Origin: Symsagittifera roscoffensis
Taxonomy: Eukaryota; Xenacoelomorpha; Acoela; Convolutidae
Assembly (NCBI RefSeq): GCF_963678635.1
Contig: NC_087063.1
Span: 9,706,386 to 9,770,385 of the forward strand
Length of the DNA: 64,000 bases
Direction of reading: 5' to 3'
The position numbers were made by a program, and so were the translations under genes. Below are positions 11,219 to 22,495 of the stretch, piece after piece. The notes beneath the pieces were generated by a model. That model saw only the letters and a program-made list of their open reading frames with translations. It searched no databases and was not told where the DNA came from. Every line of letters begins with the position of its first letter. Within the stretch, counting starts at the first letter, position 1.

Positions 11219-11975
11219 AAAACAAAAAAACACAGAGCAATCAAACTATAACAGTCGCATTCTTCATAATTGCGCAGTCAGTTTTTTTTCAAGTTTCGAG
11301 GTCAATTTAAACCCAAAAAAATGAGACCAAACTGGCACAGTTTGCTGGCTAGGCCTACTGATATGAATCATCCAGACGCTTTCTACAAAGTTTTTTTTCC
11401 AAAATCAAGACGATTTCACCGGAGCCATAATGTGCTCAATTTCGACGGAAATTTTCAAAGTAAAAAATTGAAAAACTAAAACCCAAAAAGGGCATGAACG
11501 CATTTTAACTGTGCCCCAAAAAGATTTCTGGATGAAAAACATCAAGGGTTTTGCCCAAAATTGTTCAATTCCCAAACAAGACTCCACCCACTGTTTTCTA
11601 GTCAGCTAAATTGCGCTGAAAAAAGAAGAAAGAAAGACAGAAACTCATCTATGTTGATTAAGAGCTGCTCGTTAGCTTTGCCCGAAACTGCTGGAACACC
11701 TAAAATAACTCGCCGTAGATCGGAACTTGGGACGAATTTTTGATCCCATTGGACTAGTGACCCCTGTAAAAATGATGTCCACAACTCTTTTCCAAAAAAA
11801 CATGGGACGGGGATTTGAAATGAAATGATGATGTTGGGGGCAAATATAGCGAGCCAATTTCAACATTGGATCGATAGCTATGGACTTTTGTTTCCCTGGC
11901 AGTACCTCATTACTTGGCCCAGGACAGCTTTGAGCAAGTCGATCATCAGCTCTTCTGCAATGCATCAGAGATGGC

Positions 11976-13498
11976 GTATGTTTTTCCGCTAAAATTGCCT
12001 TTTCCCCCCGACTATTCCTGCGTCGCGGCACCAAAATATTCCTATGACAATAAGAATGATACGGAAAAATTCAAAATAACATTTAAATTCAGAGTATACA
12101 GAATAATTGATATCATGTTTCCCCATAGTTTGAACAATTATGTTTCATTCTGAGGTTTCACGGTTATGTAGCAACTGCGCAATATGGGCATTTGATCAGC
12201 TATCTTCCAATTGAACATTTTAGTGAACAATTTTTTATATCATAACTTATTGCAATAAATTGAGGCTGAACAGAAGAAATTTCATCAACTACGGCCAATA
12301 AACATGTTTAAGCAAACACCGAAACAAGAGTTAATTTAGTTCAAGTTTTAGTTCCTAAGGTTAAAGGGTTTTCTTAGTTTTAAGTAACATTTTTGCTAAA
12401 AACTGTCAAAAAAAATCTGTATGAAACGACTAATACAGGATTTACAGGACTAAAAAAAACAGACACATAAATAGCCGCGCTAACATGAAGCAATTAATAT
12501 TTATGCTGATTTTCAAGATATCGGATAGAAAGATTAATTTTACATTTGCCAAAATGACATTAGGGTTTTTCACCTATAAAACACCGTTGACGCTTGGTGC
12601 AATTTACAATGCTAACCCCAAATAGGCTCTTTTGCAGTTCCCCGTCTTTTAATTTTTCTGAATTTCTCTAAATGAAAGTCTTTTCAAATTGATTTTTAAT
12701 GTTATAAACTGCAAAAAAACGTGTCAGCGTAAACAAGTGAACAAATTTTCACAACTTTTCTAACATGCAAATTGCCGTGTGGAAAATTTTTGAACATCTC
12801 TGCTTTGTAATTTAACAAGAGCGGAAACGGGAAAATTTTGGTCCCACTAACAGCTTGCTGGGAAATTAAAATTGATACATCTGCGATTCTACATAACTAA
12901 TAGTTTTAATTTTGTTTGTGGATTCTACTGACAATGGTTAAGTCCCAGCTTGAAAATTTTGCTTCTTCAAGATATTAATTTTAGCTCTAGATACTATTTG
13001 TTCAAGCAACAGCTTAGTTCAGTGAAATATAAAAAAACTGCTAAATCCGCCTATATTTTGCGTTTTATAAGGGAATTCGAAACAACTAGCAACTAGCTGA
13101 ATTCGCTCGTTGCAGAGCGCGCGACAATACTTATGTCGATAAAATTTACATTATAGAAGATATTTGTACGCGGAATCTACATAAATTTAGTTTAAAGAGC
13201 TTTTTTCCAGTGCCTCCTTTAAATTTTTCCAAAATTAGATAAATGAAAGTTTTTTAAAATGACTTTTTATATTTTAAAATGCATTGCAACGTGTCATCGT
13301 GAACAGTTGAACAAATTTTCATAATGTTTTTGAGCACAAATTGCAGTGTGAAAAATTTTTGGCTCTTTTTCAGTCCCCCCTTCAAATTAATTTTTGAACA
13401 GCTTATTTAATGTTGTCGAAATGCAATGAACTTTGGCGTGGTGAACAAATCGACAGCTGTGAACAGATTTGTTCTTCAGATACAGCGTAACATTACAC
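11976..13498. other. Non-coding repeats between BEL copy and Ty3 target repeat
   Basis: No gene is visible. The stretch contains ends of the dispersed GGCTCTTTTCCAGT-type family (12625, 13361) and a repeated block around GAACAAATTTTCACAAC (about 12740 and 13310). The latter suggests a duplicated internal part of that family. Poly-A and poly-T runs are frequent. Confidence 0.5.
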
Positions 13499-13566
13499 AT
13501 TTAGCCGTAATAACACGTAAAACAAACATAAGACTCGGTATTTTAAAAGAGGGACTGGAAAAGAGC
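12625..13566. mobile_element. Dispersed family bounded by GGCTCTTTT-CAGT ends
   Basis: The segment starts GGCTCTTTTGCAGTTCCCC and ends with the reverse complement type GGGACTGGAAAAGAGCC. An additional internal end occurs at 13361 (GGCTCTTTTTCAGTCCCCCC), so this may be two nested or adjacent copies. Similar inverted ends recur at 1844-1860, 19930, 21045-21065, 21175, 21404-21420, 22546-22562 and 22776. No ORF; probably a non-autonomous DNA element. Confidence 0.4.
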
Positions 13567-13785
13567 CCAATTTTTGAACAGTTCAATTTGTAAGGCTAGG
13601 AGAAGGTAAGGAAACGAGAAAGAGTCGTTTAAAGACATCAATTTATGCACCTATCCAGTGCACAATTTGGCCATGTAATGGTGTGGTTATTTTAACTTTT
13701 TTTGCAAATTTTCACGACAATTAAATTACGTTGACAACGGTAAAAGGGTAAAAGAGTCGAGGTCTACCTATTAGAGAAAATGGCT
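13499..13785. repeat. 5' half of the repeat interrupted by the Ty3/gypsy element
   Basis: This segment (from TTAGCCGTAATAACACG to GAGAAAATGGCT) is about 90% identical to 22496-22780. It resumes on the other side of the LTR element at 19930. The last four bases (GGCT, 13782-13785) are the target-site duplication. Confidence 0.8.
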
Positions 13786-13985
13786 TGTCATATATAGTAT
13801 CTAATCATATATTACGTGTTGGCGCCATTGGTTAGCTATGTGTCTGGTGCGGCTACTAATTAATTAATACCTGCCAACCTTAAGTTTAGTCTGCGATGTT
13901 TGGATTCATTGTTGTTAACCGTTAAAGAATAAACGAGTCAATCTTAGTTCAGTGAATTAAAGATATTGAACCTGCATTTTTCACA
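13786..13985 (+). repeat. 5' LTR of the Ty3/gypsy element
   Basis: A 200-bp LTR with TG...CA termini, identical by eye to the copy at 19730-19929. It contains AATAAA within AAAGAATAAACGAG near 13926, a possible polyadenylation signal. Its final A is also the first base of the gag start codon. Confidence 0.95.
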
Positions 13986-16900
13986 TGGCGCAGCAAGCAG
14001 GACAAAGCGCGGGATCAGGAAAAAATCCACTGGGAATTACGGCATTTTGGCCGAGTAAATGTACGGAAGCACCAATGTTGTGGGAGCATTGGATTACACG
14101 ATTCACCTGGGGTGTAATAGCAAAACATTCATTCAATCCGACGGCATTTTATTTTGCTAATACGCTCACTGAGGCGCAAATTACCGGTCTGCCAGAGGAG
14201 TTGAATGGGAAAAATCGAGTGGAAGCAGAGCAGACACTAATTTCTAACCTCTATTTGTGTTTGGGGGAACGTGGACAGGACGAATTACATAACCGGAAGC
14301 CCCATCTGGACCTGGCGACTACCCGATATCCACGGGTTTTGGATGAATTTGAGAGTGTTTTCCGCAAGGAAAGAAACGAAACATTCGAGACGTATCAGCT
14401 ACTATCTCGGAAACAACGTGACGGGGAAACGCTAGAAGAATTTCACTCCGTTTTGAGTGGACTAGCCGCTAGATGCTCATTGGGAACATTGGAACGACGG
14501 GTGTTACGGGATGTATTCATAGTAAATATGTCCAACAAGGAAGCCCAAACGGAGCTATGCCGTTCAACTAAGACACCAGATGAGGTCTACCGGATTGGTT
14601 TGTCATATGAACGGGGGGAAAAATACGCAAAGTCGTATAAAGTATCCGGTGGGGGACTTACTGCGGCACCAGCGGGTTCACTACAAATTAAAGCGGAGCC
14701 TATAAGCGCAATTAGAGGAGGGTACCGTCGTCCATTCCAAAGAGGCGGACGTGGATTTGGCAGGGGCGGCACAAGGGGCCGCGGAGGAGCAGCAGATCGC
14801 AAGTGCTACAATTGCGACCAGAGTGGTTTTACCCCGGACCACATTCCAAAGTGCCCAGCAAGAAATGTAACCTGCAATTTTTGCAAGAAAATGGGACACT
14901 ATGAGCGAACTTGTAGAGGACGTCGATCGGCGAATAGGGGTCGCGTAGGCATGATAAATGAGGATGACACCAATGGCGGGACTACCCAAGATTATCCGGA
15001 GGAGAGTGCATCCAATTACGGAAGTTCTGTCGGATGGGTGACTGATTCAAAGACACCGGCACATGGATGGGATTCGGATAGTTCGACGGAGTATGTGGTT
15101 ATGTCAATTCGGCGGAAGGAGGAAACGGAATTAAAAGTCGCGGGGCCCAAACTAGCCTTAAGAATCAACGGCAAAGCAACTCAAGCCTGGATTGACAGTG
15201 GTTCGCCAATATCCATCTTCACTATTGGGGAACTAAAACGTACCCTGGGGACAGTCAACGTACAATTGAAACCGCTGAATCCACAAGACGACCAATTCCG
15301 CGATTACGGAAACAATCCGTTAAAATTTCTGGGAAAGATGCAAGTCACGCTTCATTCCAATGGATGGACTTGTTCGTCGGATATAAACGTCATCGGAGGG
15401 TGCCGACCGTCTATTATTGGCAGGGATTTAATGCCCTCACTAGGACTGATGCTGGTACAAGCACCATCGACAGAAGGGGTGAAAAGCATACATACCACGG
15501 AAGGAACTGTGGCGATGGACAATGACCTGGATGAGTGGCAGACACATTTCTGTAAGCAATTTCAACATCTTTTTCACAGGGTAGGGCGCATTCGAAATTA
15601 TAAGGTGCAGGCAGATTTCTTCAAAAACCTAACTCCAATTCAACAAAAAGGTAGGCGAGTACCTATAACATTACAGGAAAAAGTCGATAAGGAGATTGAA
15701 AAACTGTTGGGACAGGGTCATATCCAAAAGTTGGAAGAATGTTCAGACAAATATTTTGTTTCACCTATTGTCATCACCGTGAAAAAGGACGGTTCTGTTA
15801 AACTTGCACTGGAATCTATAGAACTAAACAAACAAGTGCATAAGAATAAATACCAAATGCCCAATATTGAAGAACTAATGGACATCGTAGGGCAAACTAT
15901 CAGCGAACGCAAACAGGGCCATGTTTTTTTTACAACGATGGACCTCACGTACGCATACGGTCAACTTCCTTTAAATGAAAACACTAGTAAACATTGCAAT
16001 TTTTCATTGGTGCGAGGCCGTTCTACCGGTACATATTGATTCAAAACAGGATTCTACGGATTGACAACCATGCCGGCGGAATTTCAACGGGTCATGGATG
16101 CCATTCTGGCTGAATTTCCGTGCGCGCATGCTTTCATTGATGATATATTAGTAATTTCGAAAGGTACCAAGATCGAACATATCGCTTTAGTGGAGAAGAT
16201 TTTAACGAAACTCGATAAAGAAAATATGGCTTTGAAGCTAGAAAAATGTCAATTTGCAAAAAATACTTGCGAGTGGTTAGGCCACGGGTTACGAAATCAG
16301 GGATTACACCAATGGTGCGGAAAACAGATCCAATTGACAAATTAACCGCCCCGAAAACGCTCTCTCAGTTGAAATCGTTCATGGGGTCAATCCATAGTCT
16401 TCACAAATACTTACCGGCGTTAGCGGAAACTTCGGCGCCTCTACGTCCACTTCTAAGTAAGAAGAACGAATTCCTCTGGACAATTGACTGCCAAACAGCG
16501 TTCGAATCGATTAAGAAACAAGTCGCGAACATTGTCGAACTTAAGCATTTCGACGTACATAAGGATATACGTATCGTGTGCGACGCAAGCCATAACGGTT
16601 TGGGGGCGGTACTCGAACAACTAGGCACCGAGGGTTGGCGACCAATATCATTTGCGTCCCGGTTTTTAAATGCGGCCGAAAAGAAATATTCGACGAATGA
16701 GCTAGAAATGCTGGCCGTAGTTTGGGGCTCCGAATACTTCAGAAATTATATTTTCGAGCGGAAATTTACTGTGGTGTTAGATCATAAGGCTTTGCTATCT
16801 TTATTGAATGGGAACAATAAGAAAAACAAGACTATGTTCAGTCGATTAACTCGCTGGATTGATAGAATTATCCCCTTTGATTTTGTCATTGAACACATGA

Positions 16901-19566
16901 CTAGAGCTAAAATTGGCCTGGCGGATTACCTTTCAAGGCATCCGGTGGGGGAAGCCACGAAAGTTAGTCTTTATGATAACACTTTCACAGTAGCAAAATT
17001 GAAATCAATTACCAATTCACTCGGATATATTGATACCAATAAAGGGATCATCAAAGCATCAAAGGAATCAATTGTTTCAGCTAAAGATATTCAAGTTGGA
17101 AACGATAAAGTTAACATTCCACCGGAAGAGGGCGTCAAAACGCGTGACCATCGGTTGACCAATCAGAAGCCACTAAAACGAATAGCTGAGTGTAATGACC
17201 GGGAAAGCGCAAAAGTAGTAAAGTCAATCACCGAATGTAAACTACGTGAGTCTGATATTAATTCCACAGTAAACAGTAGTCCTCCATTTAACAAAACCAG
17301 TTATCGATCTAACAAAATACACATATCTACAATGACATCACTTAATTTGAAGAAATTAAATAAATTACTGTTGAAACATCCAGAAATAACGAGCGGCAGT
17401 AGCAGCGAGGTGGAGATTGTGGATGCACGATTGGAGGCGGAGACGCATCACACCAGGGACATTCGATGCAACACAGTCATCTCCATTCCTTCGGCATTCG
17501 GAGGTGAACTTTTTCCGGCGGCATACCCAGCAGGAGGGAACGTCGTCATGTCAGTAATCCCCCGGGACTGCAAGATAGTCCGCAAAAGCAGTGCACTGCC
17601 GGAGCTATTCAACCTGAAGCTCGTGGAAGCGAACTATAAAGGGGACCCCCAGATGCGCGCAATAAAAGAACTGGTGGAGAGTAAGGACCCGGATTTGGAA
17701 AAGAAGGTCAGAGCAATGGGTGCCTACCTCGGACAGCACACACATGATTTCCACGTGCGGGAAAATTGTCTGTGGATGGACGAACGACTCGTCATCCCCA
17801 TACCACTCAGGAAGGCTGTGGTTAATCGGATACATGCGTTTCACCATGGGCGCTCGAGTATGTTCGACGCTGCGAGGGATGTCTGGTTTCCCTATCTCCA
17901 CCGGAGTTTAGTCGCAGCTGCGGATGGATGCAAGGAATGCACCGATGCAGGTAAAAGCCTTAAACCATTATGCGCCAAAGGTGATGTTGGGAAGATCTAT
18001 GAACCACGCGAGCCGAACGAATGCCTACAGCTTGATTTTTGGGGTCCAATTAGATACTTAAATGAATCAAGTAAATATGTCTTGGTAGCGGTTGACCGAT
18101 TCTCACGTTGGCCCTCTGCAATGATCTGCGGAAATAATAAAAGCGACAAGGTCCTTAAGTTCATTAAACAATACATATCTCAACATGGTGTCCCTAGGAA
18201 AATTTTTATGGATCAAGGTACAAGTTTCACATCGAATGCAGTTAAATCATTTTGCAATTCCGAAGGAATTGAAATAATTTATTCACCCGTGAATGATCAT
18301 CGCGCCACCGGGTGTGTCGAACGTACCATTGGCAGTCTGAAAAACTTTGTCTTAACTTACGCTAAAGAAAAAGACAGTGGAAACTTAGAATCAATGATAG
18401 AACGAGCCTTGAGTGCTCTAAGATTTGCCCCAAATGCTACTCTCAAGATATCGCCGTTTGAAGCTCATCACGGCAGAGAAGCCAATACGGTACTGCGAAA
18501 TCTTACGAAAAAGCCAACCCTGCAAAACCTAAACTGGGCCAGAGTGTTGAAACAAAAATCTGCCTATTTAGATTCTACTGACCCCAGAGCTCCGAGGAAC
18601 ATCCAACCCATGGCAACGGATTGGGAAGAACGATCCGACGTGGAGTTTGATGTCGATCATATGAATCACCCTAGGCGACTGACACAAAATCAACTAGTTT
18701 CGGCGGCGGATGGAACACCAATGGCTGACGGGGACGGGAAACAGGCTTGTGGGGGAAAGTCTAAACAGCCAAGTAAACGGACCGAACTGTTGTTCCAACG
18801 ACTCAAGGATAGCAATAAAAGGTATATACCCATAAACCAAAAAGTAATTCGCGAATCTAAGCACACTATAACTCTAGCAAATGGCTCTGTACTTAGGAAA
18901 AGTGGGGTTGCCGAGAAAGTCATCAAATCGAACGCGCCAACTACCGCGAGTAAGCTAACACTACCACTCCCAGCTATGAGTGCATTGCAACGTCGGGCGG
19001 AACTAAAGCGAGCAGCGAACGAACAGGCGGCGGGGACGAGCACACAGAGTAAAGCAAGCGCACAGAGTAAGGCTGATAACAGAGTGCGAGAATTTTCACC
19101 AGCGGAGGAGGACGATTCGGATTCGGAGTACGAGCCAATAACAATTTCCAAACACGCAGGGAACTCAACAATAGCACCAGGGCGAGATGTGGAAGGAAAT
19201 GAACCAAAAATGAATAACGATGTAGAAGACGGAATTGGAAGACCAAACTTATCCGAAGGAAGCGGAGCTGGAAAATCCCAGGGGGTGGACACGGAGGTCC
19301 AGACTATGAGCAACGAGCAAGGGGGGAGTGCCCCAAATTTGAGTAACGAAGGACGAGGGGGGAAACATTCTAAAAAGAAAGGGGAACGAGTACGACGCTT
19401 ACGTCTCGTATCATACTCTAGTCAAGAATCAGAAGATGGAACAGGATCACGGAAAAGTACCAGGAAGCGGACGGCGGTATCTAAATTCGGCGGGGTTATG
19501 ATAGATAGTATATTGAAAGCGAGAACATCCAAAGGAGAGGAAGACAGAGAGCGGGACACTTATTGA
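13985..19566 (+). pseudogene. Ty3/gypsy gag-pol, one stop and one frameshift
   Basis: Codons 1-270 form Gag, ending in an RGG-rich stretch. Two zinc knuckles follow at about residues 274-310 (the second reads CNFCKKMGHYERTC), then the protease active site (WIDSGSPISIF, about residue 402) and reverse transcriptase. A TGA at 16037-16039 cuts the reverse transcriptase. The same frame continues through the active-site block AFIDDILVIS (about 16130) until a one-base loss near 16283-16287. The +1-shifted frame then carries RNase H (IVCDASHNGLGAVL, NELEML, VLDHKAL) and the integrase with HH/CC zinc site (about 17.83-17.94 kb). The D, D, E residues lie in LQLDFWGP, MDQGTSF and CVERTIG. A charged tail of about 290 codons ends at 19566. 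No chromodomain or envelope is evident. Confidence 0.9.
13986..14001 (+). promoter_or_regulatory. Primer-binding site of the Ty3/gypsy element
   Basis: TGGCGCAGCAAGCAGG follows the LTR with no spacer and starts with TGG, as expected for pairing with the 3' CCA end of a tRNA. The first eight bases resemble the serine-tRNA type used by some insect gypsy elements; the tRNA identity is inferred, not shown. It also encodes the first residues of Gag. Confidence 0.6.
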
Positions 19567-19729
19567 GCAGGAAGGCACATTTGAAAGAGGGAGTGAAAAA
19601 GGAAACTCAAGAAACTTGTTAAACTAAAACTCATGCCCAGGGAGAGGGTGGACTACCGCTGGTCTAAAACTCAAACATTTCCGTTGGATAATTTTAAAAC
19701 AGTTGTTTGAAAATTGATTGTTGAGGGAA

Positions 19730-19929
19730 TGTCATATATAGTATCTAATCATATATTACGTGTTGGCGCCATTGGTTAGCTATGTGTCTGGTGCGGCTAC
19801 TAATTAATTAATACCTGCCAACCTTAAGTTTAGTCTGCGATGTTTGGATTCATTGTTGTTAACCGTTAAAGAATAAACGAGTCAATCTTAGTTCAGTGAA
19901 TTAAAGATATTGAACCTGCATTTTTCACA
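19730..19929 (+). repeat. 3' LTR of the Ty3/gypsy element
   Basis: Identical by eye to the 5' LTR over 200 bp. It is preceded by a short purine-rich GAGGGAA that may serve as polypurine tract, and followed by the GGCT duplication at 19930-19933. The interval 19567-19729 between coding region and LTR shows no ORF. Confidence 0.95.
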
Positions 19930-20147
19930 GGCTCTTTTCCAGTTTCCCATCCCCCTCGTAAAATTAAAAAAAAAAAGTTCAAAAATTGTTCACACGGCAT
20001 TTAGCATGTTAAAAATGCTGTACAAATTTGTTCACTTCTGACACGTTTTAACGCAATTATAACATGAAAAGTCATTTTAAACAGACTTTCATATATTGAA
20101 TTTCAGAAAATATCAAAGGGGGGACTTAATAGGTCAAGACGACTAGC

Positions 20148-20371
20148 TTACTGTACTGGTAGGTAATCTTCTTCCCAAAAGTCGACTTCGGCGACGGGTT
20201 CTACATCCAAAATTGGAGGCAAAAAGTTGGGAATATCTTGATCATCTACAAGATTACTATACAAGAGATTGTTTGGGTCGTTTCGGTCCATTGTGGTAAA
20301 TGGCCGCAGAAACCGCTCAATGATGGCAGTCCATTCTGGATCAAGTGATGGGGCCGTCATTTTGAGAGGCA
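20148..20371 (-). CDS. Candidate terminal exon, acidic C-terminus, unknown protein
   Basis: The minus-strand frame starts after a good acceptor (ATTGTTTTCAG before 20371). It could begin at ATG 20360 and ends at TAA 20148. The 70-residue sequence is non-repetitive (PEWTAIIERFLRPFTTMD, then a proline/acid-rich end DVDFWEEDYL-like). No family is recognised. It lies between inverted ends of the GGCTCTTTTCC family, so it may belong to an element rather than to the host. Confidence 0.35.
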
Positions 20372-20428
20372 CTGAAAACAATTCGTAAAAGCATTTGATG
20401 ACAACAACTATTCTTTTTTTTAACAACA

Positions 20429-20438
20429 CCCCCCCCCC
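20429..20438. repeat. Short poly-C run
   Basis: Ten consecutive C residues, just upstream (minus strand) of the candidate exon at 20148-20371. A similar but longer run is at 21193-21211 and another near 23591-23599. Confidence 0.8.
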
Positions 20439-21192
20439 GTCGACTTTTTGAAGTTCGGTTTCATAAACTATCGTTTTATAAATGCAATCGCTGTTTTGTT
20501 ACAGTTCTTCACCTCCGGTTGTGGGTTAGACTGGGTAGGTTGCTGTATAAAACAAGTTCTATACTTGACAACGTACTGAGATTTGTCAAAAAAAAACAAC
20601 TGCTAAACAAATCGGTAAAAAATACATCAGAAAAGATTGGTCAAAAAGATAGGCAAGGTATGTTTTGACCGTGATCGACCAAATTCGGGTGTGTTTCGAC
20701 TTGCAGGTGGGGAGAAGGACAAAGAGCTGTTATAATTCATGCTTTTGGGGGGAAGATCATATGATGCCTTTATCAGAATGAAATGAGTTATTTGCAATTT
20801 AGTTTAAATTCTTTGTAGAGATTAACAATTTTTGAGTTACTTCTTCCATCTTTTGAAAAACTGGTTTTTAATTTGAGTCGAACATACCAAAACCTGCTGA
20901 TACTTGAAATGAATTTTTCTCTGTGAGAACGGCAAAACCGGTATTTTGCTACTGTGCTCGAGTATGTTTCGAACGTCATGCTCAAGGGATATCGCAACAT
21001 CTCGACCCGGGCAAAGAGAGAAACCTTGTTTAAGATTCTGGGTGGTGGGAAACTGGAAAAGAGCCAATACATTATAATACCTCAACATACAGGTTAGTAA
21101 AAACAAATTCCTGTTGTCTCAATGCAATCATGATAATTGGTTTTTGTCTTCAAGGTTAGTACAAAAAAAAACTTGGCTTTTTTTATCCTCAA

Positions 21193-21211
21193 CCCCCCCC
21201 CCCCCCCCCCC
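21193..21211. repeat. Poly-C tract of 19
   Basis: A pure run of 19 C residues next to the GGCTTTTTTTATCC end of a small repeat (21175-21420). Its complement is a G19 run able to form G-quadruplex structure; the length is likely to vary and to be error-prone in assembly. Confidence 0.85.
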
Positions 21212-21609
21212 TCATACTTGATTTTCAGTTTTGGGCAATTATTTAACGTTGTCATTTCGTTGTGGAAATTGGCATGGTGAACAAACTATCTATTGTGAAA
21301 ACAATTGATCATAATAAATTTTATCATTAAATGAAGTTTTCAGTCAAATTAACGAGTAAGACAACTTGAAAAAACAAAAAACAAAAATTTTAAGTGTGGT
21401 TGGGGGCCTGGAAAAGAGCCAAAAATGTTATAATTTACGTGTTTTTTTGTTTCGACTGCGTGGTTACTTTCAGGAAATTTGGTTGCTCTTATGAATCATT
21501 TGTCACGTGCACTTTTTTCTTTACAAGTATTTACCGCCAAGAAGTTTACAGTTTGGCAAAACAAGGCATGGCGTTTTGTCGAGCACCTCGTATCTAGTAA
21601 ACGATCTAC

Positions 21610-22040
21610 TTCAGATTTGAAATCATCTTTTTCGTATGTAAATTTCAAGTCTGAAACGGATTGTGAATAGTTAAAACAACGCTTAAGCACTTTTATTTTT
21701 TTGTTAAATTAGATATGAAAAGATTTATTTCAGATCCAAACTTCAGATCTGAAAATTTGTTTTTCTTGTTTTTTTTATCTGAAAAAAAAATCAAATATTT
21801 GGAGGAAATTTTTGGTTTTTTCAAGTACTTCTGTACTTTATAACTTCTGCTAGATCTAATTTCAGGTCTGAAATTCTAGTTGTCAAGTTTTTTTACATCT
21901 GACAATGTATAGTTTATATCCAAATTTCAGATCTCGTATCTTTATTTTGTATGATTTATATAAAAAAAAAACGATTTTTAGATCTGAGAAGCATCTTAAA
22001 TAAGAAATCAAGAATTTCAGATCTGTACAGAAAAACCGCT
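21610..22040. repeat. Palindromic GATCTGAAA-type cluster
   Basis: The motif TTTCAGATCTGAAA, or halves of it, recurs about every 50-80 bases (for example near 21615, 21735, 21862, 21930, 21985, 22018). A direct duplicate of 21704-21855 lies at 22926-23080. Further clusters are at 28626-28730 and 28970-29045. Function unknown; it looks like a degenerate satellite. Confidence 0.65.
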
Positions 22041-22495
22041 AGGAACGGGACTCGGTGCATATTTTCGAGCGTAAGTCAATTCTTTTCCCCCTTCCTTGCA
22101 TAACATATTCTGTGCCATCAAAGAAACAGAAAAGTGATTACTAAAATGTTCAGAAATGTTCTTTTTCCTTTTTCCATCCCACCTACAAACTCTTACTAGT
22201 TAATTTATTGTTCGTCTGATGTCATTAAAACAAAAATTGACATGCGGACTAAACAGGCCATTACAAACGTATTTGGTCTTCATACTCAACCATGTAAAGC
22301 CAATTCTTACACCAAAAATTGATGGTTATGTGATGTTGGGGGGAGAGGAAAACGAGCCAATTAAAATGAATTTTGATTTGAAACTTGGCTTTCTTTATGT
22401 CCAAAAGTTGCCCTCCCGCACCAAGCTCCCATGGATACTTTTCGTATGTTTTGTCATAATATTGTCAGTATCTATAAAATTACAAAATAATCGAT
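22041..22495. other. Non-coding stretch
   Basis: A 98-codon plus-strand ORF (22219-22515) is present but shows no family features and ends inside a repeated element, so I do not call it a gene. A weakly matching end of the GGCTCTTTTCC family (GAGGAAAACGAGCC) is near 22346-22359. Confidence 0.35.

Larger units (their letters stand above)
9229..11975 (+). mobile_element. Degraded BEL/Pao retrotransposon, right (inverted) copy
   Basis: This plus-strand segment is the diverged reverse complement of about 5.09-8.18 kb and carries protease, reverse transcriptase and the start of RNase H. Similarity ends abruptly near 11975 inside the RNase H motif, so integrase is missing: the copy is truncated at both ends relative to the left one. 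Indels differ between the copies, so each has decayed independently. The pair forms a large imperfect inverted repeat with a centre near 8.7 kb. Confidence 0.7.
13786..19929 (+). mobile_element. Ty3/gypsy LTR retrotransposon, 6.1 kb, recent insertion
   Basis: Two 200-bp LTRs (13786-13985, 19730-19929) begin TGTCATATATAG and end TTTTTCACA; I found no difference between them. A 4-bp duplication GGCT (13782-13785, 19930-19933) flanks the element. Internal order is gag (with zinc knuckles), protease, reverse transcriptase, RNase H, integrase in one nominal frame. There is no envelope gene. The identical LTRs imply recent insertion, but the coding frame is broken by one stop and one frameshift. 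Confidence 0.95.
19930..21065. mobile_element. GGCTCTTTTCCAGT-ended element, target of the Ty3 insertion
   Basis: Begins GGCTCTTTTCCAGTTTCCCA and ends with its inverted form GGGAAACTGGAAAAGAGCC at 21047-21065. The first 200 bases match the second half of the sister repeat at about 22776-22920. Whether the whole 1.1 kb is one element is uncertain; it encloses a candidate exon at 20148-20371. Confidence 0.45.

Noticed and set aside
18690-19313. 207-codon minus-strand ORF inside the Ty3 element
   Set aside because: It is antisense to the charged C-terminal part of gag-pol and shows no independent features.
13985-19566. Envelope gene in the 6.1-kb Ty3 element
   Set aside because: The approximately 290 codons after the integrase are charged and low-complexity with no signal peptide or membrane helix.
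20788-21106. Overlapping minus-strand ORFs of 89-94 codons as host exons
   Set aside because: Two frames look equally plausible, and both run through the terminus of the GGCTCTTTTCC family, so neither can be supported.
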